From: Aestuariibaculum marinum
Lineage (GTDB): Bacteria > Bacteroidota > Bacteroidia > Flavobacteriales > Flavobacteriaceae
Assembly (NCBI RefSeq): GCF_014596975.1
Contig: NZ_JACVXD010000007.1
Span: 1-64,000 of the forward strand
Direction: 5' to 3'
DNA: 64,000 bases
Below are positions 54,293 through 64,000 of the stretch, one piece after another. The translations under genes were made by a program, and so were the position numbers. Position 1 is the first letter of the stretch; the number at the start of each line of letters is the position of its first letter. The notes under the pieces were generated by a model. The model did no database searches and had not been told where the DNA came from. It worked only from the letters and a program-made list of their open reading frames with translations.

Positions 54293-54529
54293 TTAGTATT
54301 TCTTCTCTTCTTGCGATTTACGCATTTCTTCTAAATTTTCTTTTGTAATCATATAGTCTTTAATGTTTTTGTCTTTCCAGCGGTAATACGCAAATAGTGG
54401 AAATGCCACAAAAAAAAGCCCCATTACGCCAAAGCCAATAAGTTTTTGTGAATATGAAGTGTCAATAACCAGGCCTGCAATAATGCTGGTAAAAACTAAA
54501 AGGAATATGATAATGATAAGATATTTCAT
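54293..54529 (-). CDS. Small two-TM membrane protein
   Basis: 78 residues with two hydrophobic helices (about 2-20 and 30-50) and a charged C-terminal tail (ENLEEMRKSQEEKKY). No named family. It follows the ClC gene at 54533 by 3 bases on the same strand, so it is probably co-transcribed and may be an accessory to it. Confidence 0.65.
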   Translation of the reverse strand: MKYLIIIIFLLVFTSIIAGLVIDTSYSQKLIGFGVMGLFFVAFPLFAYYRWKDKNIKDYMITKENLEEMRKSQEEKKY

Positions 54530-54532
54530 GCG

Positions 54533-56323
54533 TTATTTGGTGAATTTTAATAGTTGCCTTCTGTAGGCAGTTAATAATTTGGATTTAGAAATGTAACCGT
54601 AGTATTTTCCAGATTTTACCACTGGTAAATTCCAAGCTCCGGTAGATTTGAATTTTTCCATGATATCGTTCATAGTGTCGTCATCGTAGTTAATGATACC
54701 GGCATCGGCATGCATAATATCGGTAACACTAACTTTGTCGTAAAGATCGGCATTAAACATCATATGTCGTATATCGTCGAGCCTTATTACACCTAAAAAT
54801 TCATTGTCGTCGTTTACAACAGGAAAATGGTTTCTCGAAGATTTAGCTACGGCTTCATTTAAAATATACCCCAGAGACATATCTGGTTTTAGCTTAACGA
54901 AATTAGTCTCTATAACCTTATCAATATCTAATGCGATGAGGGTGTTTTGGTCTTTGTCATGCGTCATAAGTTCACCGCGCTCTGCCAGTTTCATGGTGTA
55001 AATGGAGTGTGATACGTAATATTTCGTAATAGCAAATGAAATAGCGGCTACAATCATTAAAGGAACAAATAATTCATGCCCACTTGTAATTTCAGCAATT
55101 AAAAATATGGCTGTTAAAGGGGCATGAAGGACACCAGCCATTAAACCGGTCATACCCAATAGTGTAAAATTAGCTTCGTTAACCGAGAATCCTAAACCAA
55201 TATTATTTACAATTTTGGCAAAGGCATTGCCTAAAGCACTGCCCATAATTAGTGTTGGTATAAAGATGCCTCCAACGCCACCAGCTCCAAATGTGGTGGT
55301 CATTGCAATGGCTTTAAATACAGTAATGCCTAAAAGCATGGCGATAACAATCCAGATATTAGATAGATCTAGGTTTTTAAACGGTGTGGTATTTATGGCA
55401 GATAGATGATCGCCTTTTAAAAGGTTATTCATAATGCCATAACCTTCACCATAAAGCGGCGGTATAAAATACAGCATGGTGCCAATGGCAAGTCCTCCGA
55501 TTAAAAGACGTTTTGCCCGGCTTTCAAATTGTTTAAAAAAATTAGTGATTCCAAAAAATACTTTTGAAAAGTACACCGAAGTAAATGCTGTAACCACTCC
55601 TAGTAAGATATAAATGGGAATATCGTTAAAGTTGAAAGAATCTTTAATGATAACATGTAATAATACATCTGTTCCTAAAAACATATAAGATGTTATTACA
55701 GCTGAAACTGAGGCTAATAACAAAGGTACTAATGAGGTGAAAGCAATATCGAGACTAAAGATTTCTACAGCAAAAACGATAGCTGCAATTGGAGCCTTAA
55801 ACATTGAAGCCATGGCTCCTGCAGATGCACAGCCAATTAAAAGTAATCGGGTTTTGGTATTCATATGAAACAGCTGAGCTGTATTGGAACCTAAAGCGGA
55901 GCCAACACTTACGGCGGGACCTTGTAACCCTACCGACCCACCAAAACCAGCGGTTAGCGGAGCTGTGATTAAAGCCGCATAAATATTATATCTTGGTAGA
56001 ATTCCATTGAGTTTAGATAAGCCATATAAGGTGGTAGAAATACCATGACCTATATGTTTTTTGAGCCAGGTTTGTTTTATAATGAACACCAGAACCAAGC
56101 CAATTATCGGAAAGATAAAATATAAGGTGTTCTGATAGTTTTTAAACAGGTTTAGTTCGAGAAGCGATCGAATAAAATGTGTTAGGTTTTTTAGCACCAC
56201 GGTACCAACACCGGCAAGCATGCCCACCAGTACACTTAAAATATAAATAAATTGTCGCTCGGAAATATGTTTGTATTTCCAGATTAAAAATTTACGCAAC
56301 AGGCTTTTTGCTTCAAAAGACAT
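54533..56323 (-). CDS. ClC-family chloride channel/transporter with CBS pair; gating Glu replaced by Gln
   Basis: 596 residues: an 18-helix ClC membrane domain (about 20-440) and two C-terminal CBS domains (about 465-590). Ion-pathway motifs: GHGIS (92-96), GSVGLQGP (129-136), GAGGVGGIFIP, and the helix with FAVEIF. The second motif normally reads GxEGP; here the gating glutamate is Gln (Q134), a CAA codon. The internal proton glutamate (E203 in the E. coli protein) aligns with Ile. Both changes point to a channel without proton coupling. Tandem paralogue of the next gene. Confidence 0.92.
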   Translation of the reverse strand: MSFEAKSLLRKFLIWKYKHISERQFIYILSVLVGMLAGVGTVVLKNLTHFIRSLLELNLFKNYQNTLYFIFPIIGLVLVFIIKQTWLKKHIGHGISTTLYGLSKLNGILPRYNIYAALITAPLTAGFGGSVGLQGPAVSVGSALGSNTAQLFHMNTKTRLLLIGCASAGAMASMFKAPIAAIVFAVEIFSLDIAFTSLVPLLLASVSAVITSYMFLGTDVLLHVIIKDSFNFNDIPIYILLGVVTAFTSVYFSKVFFGITNFFKQFESRAKRLLIGGLAIGTMLYFIPPLYGEGYGIMNNLLKGDHLSAINTTPFKNLDLSNIWIVIAMLLGITVFKAIAMTTTFGAGGVGGIFIPTLIMGSALGNAFAKIVNNIGLGFSVNEANFTLLGMTGLMAGVLHAPLTAIFLIAEITSGHELFVPLMIVAAISFAITKYYVSHSIYTMKLAERGELMTHDKDQNTLIALDIDKVIETNFVKLKPDMSLGYILNEAVAKSSRNHFPVVNDDNEFLGVIRLDDIRHMMFNADLYDKVSVTDIMHADAGIINYDDDTMNDIMEKFKSTGAWNLPVVKSGKYYGYISKSKLLTAYRRQLLKFTK

Positions 56324-56366
56324 GCTTATAAAGTTAATAAATAAATGCTTTTGAACGTATGTTATA

Positions 56367-58160
56367 TTAAGAATTTACCTGTAATGTGATTAATTGTCTG
56401 CGGTAAGCTGTTAATAATTTAGATTTTGAAATAAAACCAAAATAGATGCCGTTTTTGGTGACAGGTAAATTCCAAGCACTACTATCCTGGAATTTTTGCA
56501 TGATGTCGGTCATTTTATCTTTGTCTAAATTGATAACTGCAGGTGGTTTTTGCATAACATCGGTGGCAACAACTTCTTTGTAAAGAGACTGGTCGAACAT
56601 AATTGGACGCAGATCATCTAATAATATAATTCCTTGAAGCTTTTGTGTGTCTTGTTTTACAACAGGGAAAATATTTCGGTTAGATTTAATTACGGCCGTA
56701 TGAATCATTTGTTCCAGGTTCATTTCAGGAGTAATCGATATGAAGTTGGTTTCAATTACTTTATCAATATCCATTAAAGTTAATACGGCGTGGTCTTTAT
56801 CGTGGGTAATAAGTTCACCTTTTCGACCTAACTCCATATTATAAACAGAGTGCGTTTTAAAGTATTTGGTAATGCTAAACGAAATGGTGGCGGTTAACAT
56901 TAAAGGAATAAAAAGTTCGTACCCTCCTGTAAGTTCTGCAATTAAGAAGATTGCAGTAAGCGGGGCATGAAGCACACCTGCAAGTAGCCCGGCCATACCA
57001 ACAAGAGTAAAATTACTCTCGGAAACAGGTTCGTTAAATAGCCCACAGTGGTTTATAATTTTTGCCAAAGCGTTGCCCATAATACTTCCCATAAATAAAA
57101 CAGGTGCAAAAATACCACCAACGCCGCCTGCTCCAAAGGTTAAGCAGCTGGCAATAATTTTAAAGAAAATGAGTCCGCCTAATAACATAACGACAATCCA
57201 GATGTTATCGGTATCCATATGAAACAGGTTGCTTTGTAATGCTTTTTCGGGGTTACCAATTATTAAATTGTTGATGACATCGAAACCTTCACCATATAGA
57301 GGTGGAATTAAAAATATTAAAAGCCCAAGTCCTAACCCGCCAATGATTAATCTTTTTACGGGAGATTCAATCTTGTCGAAAAACGTATGAATTCTATCAT
57401 ATATTTCTGTAAAATAAATGGAAACGAATGCAGCGACAACACCCAGAATAATATAAAAAGGGGCGTCGTCAATGTAGAATTTGTCTTCAATTCTAAATGG
57501 TAATAGAATATCATCTCCAAAGAAAAAGTATGATGTTAAAATAGCTGAAAGCGATGCTAAAAGCAGGGGCAACATCGAAGCAATGGTTAAGTCTAAGCTA
57601 AAGACTTCTATGGCAAAAATGATAGCAGCAATTGGGGCTTTAAAAATAGAACTCATAGCTCCGGCTGCGGCACAACCAATAAGAAGATTTCTCGAGGTTT
57701 GATTCATGTGAAACATCCTCGAAATGTTAGATCCAAGCGCAGCACCTGTTGCCACTGTTGGCCCCTCTAAACCTATCGACCCTCCAAAACCAACGGTAAG
57801 TGGAGCCGTTAAAATAGAGCCAAACATTTGATAGCGTTTCATAATACCTTTACGCTTGGCCATAGCGTAAAGGGTAGAAGGGATACCATGGCTCACTTTG
57901 TTCCTTATAACATATTTAATAATTAAATACACTAGGGCTAAACCAATGATAGGGAATAAGAAATAAAAAGCATGATGATAATCTGCGATAAGTTTCCCTT
58001 CTAATAAGTGCTGAATAAAGTGCGTTAAGTTTTTTAATACAACGGCGCCAACTCCAGATGTGAAACCTATTATAATACTTAGAATATAAATAAACTGCCT
58101 GTGAGAAATGTATTTGGCTCTCCAGATTAAAATCTGTTTTAAAATGGTTTTTTTGGGCAT
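56367..58160 (-). CDS. ClC-family chloride channel/transporter with CBS pair
   Basis: 597 residues from MPKKTILKQ (58160). The start at 58190 would lie inside the aspS terminator and is rejected. Same build as the neighbouring paralogue: ClC domain and two CBS domains. The gating glutamate is kept (GSIGLEGP), while the internal proton glutamate aligns with Val, as in vertebrate ClC channels. The CBS pair may bind ATP/ADP. The two genes are 43 bases apart and share 40-50 per cent or more residues by eye, a clear tandem duplication. Confidence 0.92.
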   Translation of the reverse strand: MPKKTILKQILIWRAKYISHRQFIYILSIIIGFTSGVGAVVLKNLTHFIQHLLEGKLIADYHHAFYFLFPIIGLALVYLIIKYVIRNKVSHGIPSTLYAMAKRKGIMKRYQMFGSILTAPLTVGFGGSIGLEGPTVATGAALGSNISRMFHMNQTSRNLLIGCAAAGAMSSIFKAPIAAIIFAIEVFSLDLTIASMLPLLLASLSAILTSYFFFGDDILLPFRIEDKFYIDDAPFYIILGVVAAFVSIYFTEIYDRIHTFFDKIESPVKRLIIGGLGLGLLIFLIPPLYGEGFDVINNLIIGNPEKALQSNLFHMDTDNIWIVVMLLGGLIFFKIIASCLTFGAGGVGGIFAPVLFMGSIMGNALAKIINHCGLFNEPVSESNFTLVGMAGLLAGVLHAPLTAIFLIAELTGGYELFIPLMLTATISFSITKYFKTHSVYNMELGRKGELITHDKDHAVLTLMDIDKVIETNFISITPEMNLEQMIHTAVIKSNRNIFPVVKQDTQKLQGIILLDDLRPIMFDQSLYKEVVATDVMQKPPAVINLDKDKMTDIMQKFQDSSAWNLPVTKNGIYFGFISKSKLLTAYRRQLITLQVNS

Positions 58161-58180
58161 AGTATTATAAGCTATCAAAA

Positions 58181-58202
58181 AATCCTGCAAAAGCAGGATT
58201 TA
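58181..58202 (-). terminator. Terminator of aspS
   Basis: AATCCTGC pairs with GCAGGATT across AAAA, followed on the minus strand by six Ts; 2 bases past the aspS stop. Confidence 0.8.
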
Positions 58203-58204
58203 GA

Positions 58205-59959
58205 TTATTGATTTATATTTAGTTTTAAATTAAGCTCTGATAATTGTGTATCGTCAATTGGCGCAGGGGCATCGATCATCACATCGCGACCTGCATTGTT
58301 TTTAGGGAATGCGATAAAATCGCGAATGGTTTCTTGTCCGCCTAAAATAGACACCAATCTATCCAGACCAAAAGCTAACCCTCCGTGTGGTGGTGCGCCA
58401 TATTGAAAGGCATCCATTAAGAAGCCGAACTGCGCTTTCGCTTCTTCAGGGGTAAATCCTAAATAGTCGAACATTAACGATTGGGTTTCTTTATCGTGAA
58501 TACGAATAGAACCTCCACCGATTTCGTTTCCATTTAATACTAAATCGTAAGCATTAGCTTTTACAGCTCCTGGGTCGGTTTTTAATAATTCTAACTGACC
58601 AGGTTTAGGCGATGTGAACGGGTGGTGCATGGCGTGGTAACGCTCAGTATCTTCATCCCATTCTAATAACGGGAAGTCCATTACCCAAAGCGGAGCGAAC
58701 TCATCTGGGTTACGTAAACCTAAACGTTCTGCTAATTCCATACGTAAGGCACTTAATTGCGCACGTACTTTATTTTTATCACCAGAAAGCACACAAATTA
58801 AATCGCCGGCTTTAGCTCCGGTAACTTCAGCCCATTTTGCTAAATCATCCTGATCGTAGAATTTATCTACTGAGGATTTAAATGTGCCATCTTCGTTACA
58901 ACGACAGTAAACCATACCTAAAGCACCTACTTGAGGGCGTTTTACCCAATCGATTAATTTATCGATTTCTTTTCTGGTATAACTATTTCCTCCTGGAACA
59001 GCAATACCTACAACTAATTCGGCACTATTAAACACACCGAAATCTTTATGTTGAGCAACGTCGTTTAATTCGCCAAACTCCATACCAAAGCGAATGTCTG
59101 GTTTATCGTTTCCGTATAAACGCATGGCATCATCGTATTGTATTCTCGGGAATTTATCAATCTCAATACCTTTTACTTCTTTCAATAAGTGGCGTGTTAA
59201 CCCTTCAAAAGCATTTAAAATATCTTCCTGCTCAATAAATGCCATCTCACAGTCAATCTGTGTAAACTCAGGCTGTCTGTCGGCACGTAAATCTTCATCT
59301 CTAAAACATTTTACAATCTGGAAATATTTATCCATACCACCTACCATAAGCAATTGCTTAAAGGTTTGTGGCGATTGCGGAAGGGCGTAAAACTGACCTT
59401 CGTTCATACGTGAAGGGACTACGAAATCACGTGCACCTTCAGGGGTTGATTTTATCAAGTAAGGGGTTTCTACTTCTATAAACCCTTCTTGAGATAAATA
59501 GTTACGAACCTCCTGTGTTACTTTATGTCTGAAAATTAAATTATTTTTTACCGGATTACGACGAATATCTAAATAGCGGTATTTCATGCGTAAATCTTCA
59601 CCACCATCGGTTTTGTCTTCAATAGTAAACGGTGGTAATTTAGCTTCATTTAAAATGTTTAATTCTGAAACTAATATTTCAATATCTCCGGTTGGAATAT
59701 TCGGGTTTTTAGAAGCGCGTTCAATAACGGTTCCTTTTACTTGAATAACAAATTCGCGACCAAGGTTTTGTGCCTGCTCCATCATGTCTTTCGATGTGCG
59801 CTCCTCATCAAATACCAATTGGGTAATACCATAGCGGTCTCTTAAATCTACCCAAACTATAAATCCTTTATCTCTAGACTTTTGAACCCAACCTGCAAGG
59901 GTTACTTCTTTATTAATATGCGATGCGTTTAACTCACCACAATTATGACTTCTGTACAT
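58205..59959 (-). CDS. aspS: Aspartyl-tRNA synthetase
   Basis: 584 residues, bacterial-type class IIb enzyme: OB-fold anticodon domain (1-110), catalytic core with motif 2 ([19 protein letters not shown]), the bacterial GAD insertion (about 290-410) and motif 3 ([14 protein letters not shown]). Charges tRNA-Asp. Complete. It has its own terminator and is not obviously in an operon with its neighbours. Confidence 0.96.
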   Translation of the reverse strand: MYRSHNCGELNASHINKEVTLAGWVQKSRDKGFIVWVDLRDRYGITQLVFDEERTSKDMMEQAQNLGREFVIQVKGTVIERASKNPNIPTGDIEILVSELNILNEAKLPPFTIEDKTDGGEDLRMKYRYLDIRRNPVKNNLIFRHKVTQEVRNYLSQEGFIEVETPYLIKSTPEGARDFVVPSRMNEGQFYALPQSPQTFKQLLMVGGMDKYFQIVKCFRDEDLRADRQPEFTQIDCEMAFIEQEDILNAFEGLTRHLLKEVKGIEIDKFPRIQYDDAMRLYGNDKPDIRFGMEFGELNDVAQHKDFGVFNSAELVVGIAVPGGNSYTRKEIDKLIDWVKRPQVGALGMVYCRCNEDGTFKSSVDKFYDQDDLAKWAEVTGAKAGDLICVLSGDKNKVRAQLSALRMELAERLGLRNPDEFAPLWVMDFPLLEWDEDTERYHAMHHPFTSPKPGQLELLKTDPGAVKANAYDLVLNGNEIGGGSIRIHDKETQSLMFDYLGFTPEEAKAQFGFLMDAFQYGAPPHGGLAFGLDRLVSILGGQETIRDFIAFPKNNAGRDVMIDAPAPIDDTQLSELNLKLNINQ

Positions 59960-60010
59960 AATGAAATTTTAGAGTTGCAAATTTAATGAAGTTTACTGAT
60001 TAACAACAAA

Positions 60011-60041
60011 AAAAGCCCCGACATTTGTCGGGGCTTTTCTG
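60011..60041 (-). terminator. Terminator of the RND efflux operon
   Basis: AAAAGCCCCGACA pairs perfectly with TGTCGGGGCTTTT across 2 bases, followed on the minus strand by more Ts. Confidence 0.88.
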
Positions 60042-60073
60042 CTATTAATTAAGGCTTAGAAATAAAACTTTAA

Positions 60074-63000
60074 TTAATCTTCAATTTGAGTGTTAGTCAC
60101 CACATTAAATTGCTCGTTAATATCTTCTGAACGCATTTTTTTGTGGAACCACATTTTAAGCTTCATACTTAAGAAGAATAAAACAGGAACTACAATTAGG
60201 GTTAAGAACGTAGCTACAAATAATCCGTAAATTACTGTCCAAGCTAATGGTCCCCAGAATACCACGTTATCACCTCCCATGTAAATATGTGGGTTGAATT
60301 CGCTAAATAAGGTAAAGAAGTTAATGTTTAATCCGATAGCTAATGGAACTAATCCAAAAATTGTTGTTATAGCGGTTAATAGTACCGGACGTAAACGTGC
60401 TTTACCTGCTTTTACAAGGCTTTCGTATAAATCTTCGGTTTGCAGATAATCTTTTTTATCGATATCTAGATCGTGTTTTTTTCTGTCAATTAAAAGTTGC
60501 GCGTAATCGAGGAGTACCACACCGTTGTTTACTACAATTCCAGCAAGCGAGATAATACCTACCATAGTCATCATAATAACGAAAGCGCTTCCTGTAATTA
60601 CCAATCCTCCAAAAACACCTATTAAACTCAAGAATATCGCTAACATAATTATTGCAGGTTTTGATACTGAGTTAAACTGGAAAATTAAAATAAAGAAGAT
60701 TAATCCAAGACCAGTAAAAAACGCGCCCATCAAAAAGGCCATCTGCTTATTTTGTTCTTCAATTTGCCCAGTATAATCTATTTTAATGTTTTCAGGTAAG
60801 CCTTCGTAACTCTTCATTTCGTTTTGAATTTGAGTTACAATAGCACCAGCATCTGTATAACCAGGTGATAATGCCGAGTAAACAGTAACAATTCGTTTGG
60901 TATCTTTATGTTTTATGGCACTAAACCCTGAGGTATTTTCATGACTTGCAACAGCCGATAATGGTATTTCCTTAAGCTGACCTGTATTGGTTCGGAATGT
61001 GATGTTTTGATTGAATAAAGCACTCGTGTTATATCTATTAGCTTCGTTGAAACGTACATAGATATCATAATCATCACCTCCTTCTTTATAAATACCAGCT
61101 TTAGATCCAAAAATAGAATTTCGTAACTGTTGGCCAATTTGAGCTGCGCTGATGCCTAATTCTCCGGCTTTTTTTCTGTCTATAACTACTTTCATTGATG
61201 GTTTATCTTTATTTACATCAATTTTAAGCTCGTCGATACCAGCAATGTTTTTACCATTAATAAACTGGCGCATACTTTCGGCAGTTGCGATTAATTCATT
61301 GTAATCGTCACCTTCAATTTCAATATTAATAGGAGCTCCAGCAGGTGGGCCATTGGCATCCTTTTCGACAGATATTAAGACACCAGGGAAAATTCCAACT
61401 AAATCTTCCTGTACTTTTTGACGTAGCAATTCACTGTCGGCACCACGGCGGTATTTGTATTCGCGCATGGAGGCTGTAATTTTGGCTTTGTGTGGCATTT
61501 CTGCCGAAGATCCTCCATCGGTTTGTGGGTTTCCGGCACCTTCACCAACTTGAGAAACAGCACTTTCTACAAGAAAGTTATAGTCGCCATCTTTATATTG
61601 GTTTTGGTCTAAAACTTTGTAAACTCGCTTTTCAATTTCTTTGGTTATTGCATTAGTTTTTTCAATGGCTGTACCTTGCGGATATTCTATGTAAATAATA
61701 ATTTGATTTGGTCTATTGTCTGGGAAAAATTCCACTTTTGTACGTTGCGTTGCCAATGAAGCACCAAAAGCTATAAATGAAAGTATTAATGTTGCAAATG
61801 TACCAATACTTATAAAGTAAGGTTTTTTTCCAGAAAGAGCCCAACGTAATTGGCGTTCATACATGCGCTCTAATTTTGCCAATGTATGGTTTTGGAAGTG
61901 ATTAGCAGCTTTACGTAAAAACAAGCGATAAATCCATAGTAAAAAGGCTGTTACAATCATTAGCGTGCCTAAACCTTTGTAATCGCCACCCACAATTAAC
62001 ACAATAATACCAGATACAACCATTATAGCTGTCATGGTGATAATACGTTTTAGAGGCATGTCTTTATCTTCTATGGTCATAAATTCGGATACCATTACCG
62101 AGTTAAAAAAGATAGCAACAAATAAAGATGAACCTAAGACTACCGAAAGTGTAATTGGTAAAATTTTCATGAATTCTCCCATAATTCCAGGCCATAATCC
62201 TAACGGAATAAAAGCGGCTACTGTTGTTGCTGTAGAAATTATAATAGGGAATGCAATTTCGCCAATACCTTCTTTGGCAGCTCGTATGCGGCTCATGCCT
62301 TCTTCGTCCATTAAACGATACACGTTTTCAACAACCACAATACCGTTGTCTACAAGCATACCAAGTCCCATGATTAAACCAAAAAGTACCATGGTATTTA
62401 AGCTGTAACCTATAAAGTTTAAAATCATTAAAGACATGAACATGGACATAGGGATGGCAAAACCTACAAAAATAGCGTTTTTAAACCCTAAGAAGAACAT
62501 TAAAACGGTAACTACTAAAAGGACTCCAAAAATAATGTTGTTTACTAAATCGTCTACCTGACCAATAGTTTTTTCAGACTGGTCGTTAGTGATAGAAACG
62601 TTTAAGTCTGCAGGGAATACATTTTCAATAGCATCTTTTACAATAACCTGAATTTGCTCTGAAGCCGCTACCATGTTTTTGCCGGCACGTTTTTTAACGT
62701 CAAGCATGACTACAGGAGCGCCAAATTCTCTTGCAAAAGTGGTTTTGTCTTCTTCCTTAAATTTAACGACTGCTACATCTTTTAAATATATGGCGTGGCC
62801 GTTTTCAGATTTAACTACAAAGTTTTCAAGTTCTGAAGGTTTTTCAATCTCACCAATAATACGAATGGTTCTACGTTGACCACTGGCTTTTAAGTTTCCG
62901 GCAGACATGGTCATGTTCCCATTATTAATGGTATTGATGATGTCGCTAAAAGTTACTTTGGCCGCCATCATTTTATAAATGTCTACCGCAACTTCAACTT

Positions 63001-63592
63001 CTTTTTCCTGAGCACCGCGAATATCAGCTTTTTTAATCTCTGCTAAATCTTCAATTTCATCCTGCAGGTATTCGCCGAATTCTTTTAATTTTTCAATAGG
63101 GTAATCTCCCGAAATATTAATGTTAAGAATTGGCATTTCTTCCGAAAGGCTCAACTCAAAAACATCGGGCTCGACTTTGGCACCGTTAAAGGTTGGCCAG
63201 TCTTCGCTTGATGTTTCCTGATCTATTTCATCTTTTACCTTTTGTTTTGCGGCTTCAACCGAAATATTTTCATCGAATTCCACCATTAACATCCCGTAAT
63301 CTTCCTGAGATGTTGAGGTAATTTCTACCACATTACTTACCGTTTTTAAGCGGTCTTCCAGTGGGTCGGTAATTAGTTTTTCTATGTCTTCGGCTGTGTT
63401 TCCAGGGAAAACAGAGCTGACGTAAATTTTAGTTTCATTAACCTCAGGGAAACTTTCTCGAGGCATATCGAAAAAGGCTGCAACTCCTAAATAGAAAATG
63501 ACAAGAATAAGCACGTACATCGTGGTCTTATTGTTTATCGCCCAAGAAGAGAAACCAAATTCTTTATAGATGCTTTTTTTGTTTTTTGACAT
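60074..63592 (-). CDS. RND efflux pump inner-membrane subunit (AcrB/Hae1-type)
   Basis: 1172 residues with the 12-TM RND build: TM1 at 18-38, a large periplasmic loop, TM2-TM6, a second periplasmic loop and TM7-TM12. The proton-relay helix reads GLGMLVDNGIVVVENV, so one of the two aspartates of AcrB TM4 is Asn, which also occurs in many Bacteroidetes pumps. It exports drugs or other compounds with an adaptor and a TolC-type channel. It follows the adaptor gene by 12 bases. No metal-specific Met pattern was noted, so drug-type is preferred to CusA-type. Confidence 0.92.
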   Translation of the reverse strand: MSKNKKSIYKEFGFSSWAINNKTTMYVLILVIFYLGVAAFFDMPRESFPEVNETKIYVSSVFPGNTAEDIEKLITDPLEDRLKTVSNVVEITSTSQEDYGMLMVEFDENISVEAAKQKVKDEIDQETSSEDWPTFNGAKVEPDVFELSLSEEMPILNINISGDYPIEKLKEFGEYLQDEIEDLAEIKKADIRGAQEKEVEVAVDIYKMMAAKVTFSDIINTINNGNMTMSAGNLKASGQRRTIRIIGEIEKPSELENFVVKSENGHAIYLKDVAVVKFKEEDKTTFAREFGAPVVMLDVKKRAGKNMVAASEQIQVIVKDAIENVFPADLNVSITNDQSEKTIGQVDDLVNNIIFGVLLVVTVLMFFLGFKNAIFVGFAIPMSMFMSLMILNFIGYSLNTMVLFGLIMGLGMLVDNGIVVVENVYRLMDEEGMSRIRAAKEGIGEIAFPIIISTATTVAAFIPLGLWPGIMGEFMKILPITLSVVLGSSLFVAIFFNSVMVSEFMTIEDKDMPLKRIITMTAIMVVSGIIVLIVGGDYKGLGTLMIVTAFLLWIYRLFLRKAANHFQNHTLAKLERMYERQLRWALSGKKPYFISIGTFATLILSFIAFGASLATQRTKVEFFPDNRPNQIIIYIEYPQGTAIEKTNAITKEIEKRVYKVLDQNQYKDGDYNFLVESAVSQVGEGAGNPQTDGGSSAEMPHKAKITASMREYKYRRGADSELLRQKVQEDLVGIFPGVLISVEKDANGPPAGAPINIEIEGDDYNELIATAESMRQFINGKNIAGIDELKIDVNKDKPSMKVVIDRKKAGELGISAAQIGQQLRNSIFGSKAGIYKEGGDDYDIYVRFNEANRYNTSALFNQNITFRTNTGQLKEIPLSAVASHENTSGFSAIKHKDTKRIVTVYSALSPGYTDAGAIVTQIQNEMKSYEGLPENIKIDYTGQIEEQNKQMAFLMGAFFTGLGLIFFILIFQFNSVSKPAIIMLAIFLSLIGVFGGLVITGSAFVIMMTMVGIISLAGIVVNNGVVLLDYAQLLIDRKKHDLDIDKKDYLQTEDLYESLVKAGKARLRPVLLTAITTIFGLVPLAIGLNINFFTLFSEFNPHIYMGGDNVVFWGPLAWTVIYGLFVATFLTLIVVPVLFFLSMKLKMWFHKKMRSEDINEQFNVVTNTQIED

Positions 63593-63604
63593 TATAGGTT
63601 TGGT

Positions 63605-64000
63605 TTAGTAGTTAATGATTTGAACCGATTGCCCGTCTTTAACGCTACGAGCACCTTCCTGAACAATTTCAGTTCCGTTTTCTATACCGCTTAATACTTC
63701 AATAACATCGCCTTGAGTTTTACCGGTAGTGATAATAACACGATTAGCGACGCCAATATTTTTATCGCTTTTATTAGAAATTACATAAACATATTGTTCG
63801 CCGTTAGCATTTTCTGAAATGATGCTTTGAGGAATTAATAAGGCGTTTTCGTTAGTGTAATCGTTAATTTTAAGTCTTGCTGTTAAGTTAGGCTTAATAG
63901 ATTTATCCTTATTTGGAATACCAATTTCTACTTTAAACGTACGGTTATTAGGGTTGATATAATCGCCTGCCTGACGTATTTTGGTTTCAACAGTTGTGCC
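63605..64000 (-). CDS. RND efflux adaptor (membrane fusion protein), C-terminal part
   Basis: Partial: the last 131 residues, running off the right edge. The visible part has the beta-barrel and membrane-proximal blocks of the MFP/HlyD family (NPNNRTFKVEIGIPN, KPNLTARLKIND, ALLIPQSII, EIVQEGARSVKDGQ) and ends INY. It joins the inner-membrane pump to an outer-membrane channel. The 12-base spacing to the pump gene shows one operon. Confidence 0.88.
   Translation of the reverse strand, partial: GTTVETKIRQAGDYINPNNRTFKVEIGIPNKDKSIKPNLTARLKINDYTNENALLIPQSIISENANGEQYVYVISNKSDKNIGVANRVIITTGKTQGDVIEVLSGIENGTEIVQEGARSVKDGQSVQIINY

Noticed and set aside
58161..58190. Longer start for the second ClC protein
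   Set aside because: The extra ten codons lie in the aspS terminator hairpin. The paralogue's N-terminal length supports the start at 58160.

Overview
This window is a stretch of chromosome from a member of the Flavobacteriaceae (Bacteroidetes). The support is the low GC content, the near absence of Shine-Dalgarno sequences, promoters of the TAnnTTTG type, and a characteristic gene set: a SusC-like TonB-dependent receptor with an N-terminal carboxypeptidase-regulatory domain, SDR-type threonine dehydrogenase, DUF2490, DUF3109, MarC and BBP2 porin families, and class I ribonucleotide reductase with the ATP-cone on the beta subunit. There is no insertion sequence, prophage or CRISPR array. It reads as core chromosome organised in small physiological modules, many closed by clear rho-independent terminators.

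Layout. 1-3.7 kb: the end of a class II tRNA (probably Leu), a DUF2490 protein, then beta-carbonic anhydrase, a SulP transporter and a small membrane protein (an inorganic-carbon module). 3.8-14.5 kb: nitrogen assimilation, with gltD-gltB on the minus strand diverging from porin-amt-glnK-amt. 14.7-22.2 kb: PEP carboxylase, a large uncharacterised flavin-TIM-barrel-like protein with six cysteines, and nadA-nadB. 22.2-34 kb: mixed housekeeping genes: a short SSB, small proteins, CBS protein, M13 peptidase, threonine dehydrogenase, HupE-like protein, dCMP deaminase, C-terminal processing protease, half-size flavoprotein, MarC and DUF3109. 34.5-38 kb: nrdB-nrdA and nucleoside phosphorylase PpnP. 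38.2-48.2 kb: a probable phosphate-scavenging island with a Pit transporter carrying a PhoU-like tail, an OprO/P porin, a MORN/YwqK protein, an internally duplicated lipoprotein, a TonB-dependent receptor and a stand-alone receptor-type regulatory domain. 48.4-64 kb: dGTPase, a metal/arsenic-type permease with its thioredoxin, dxs, a lipoprotein, tadA, two paralogous ClC proteins, aspS, and an RND efflux pump whose adaptor gene runs off the right edge.

The most interesting signals are the following. (1) 11-bp-spaced TGTTA direct repeats upstream of several genes of the phosphate island, with the clearest four-copy array placed just upstream of a -7 box: a candidate flavobacterial Pho box. (2) The island's receptor/duplicated-lipoprotein pair, a long intercistronic hairpin and a candidate small RNA. 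(3) The 603-residue uncharacterised protein, whose promoter has a perfect TAnnTTTG box and an FNR-like dyad centred near -41. (4) Two tandem ClC proteins, one with Gln in place of the gating Glu. (5) A three-helix structured element upstream of dCMP deaminase. Residue counts and alignments were made by eye and may be off by one or two positions.
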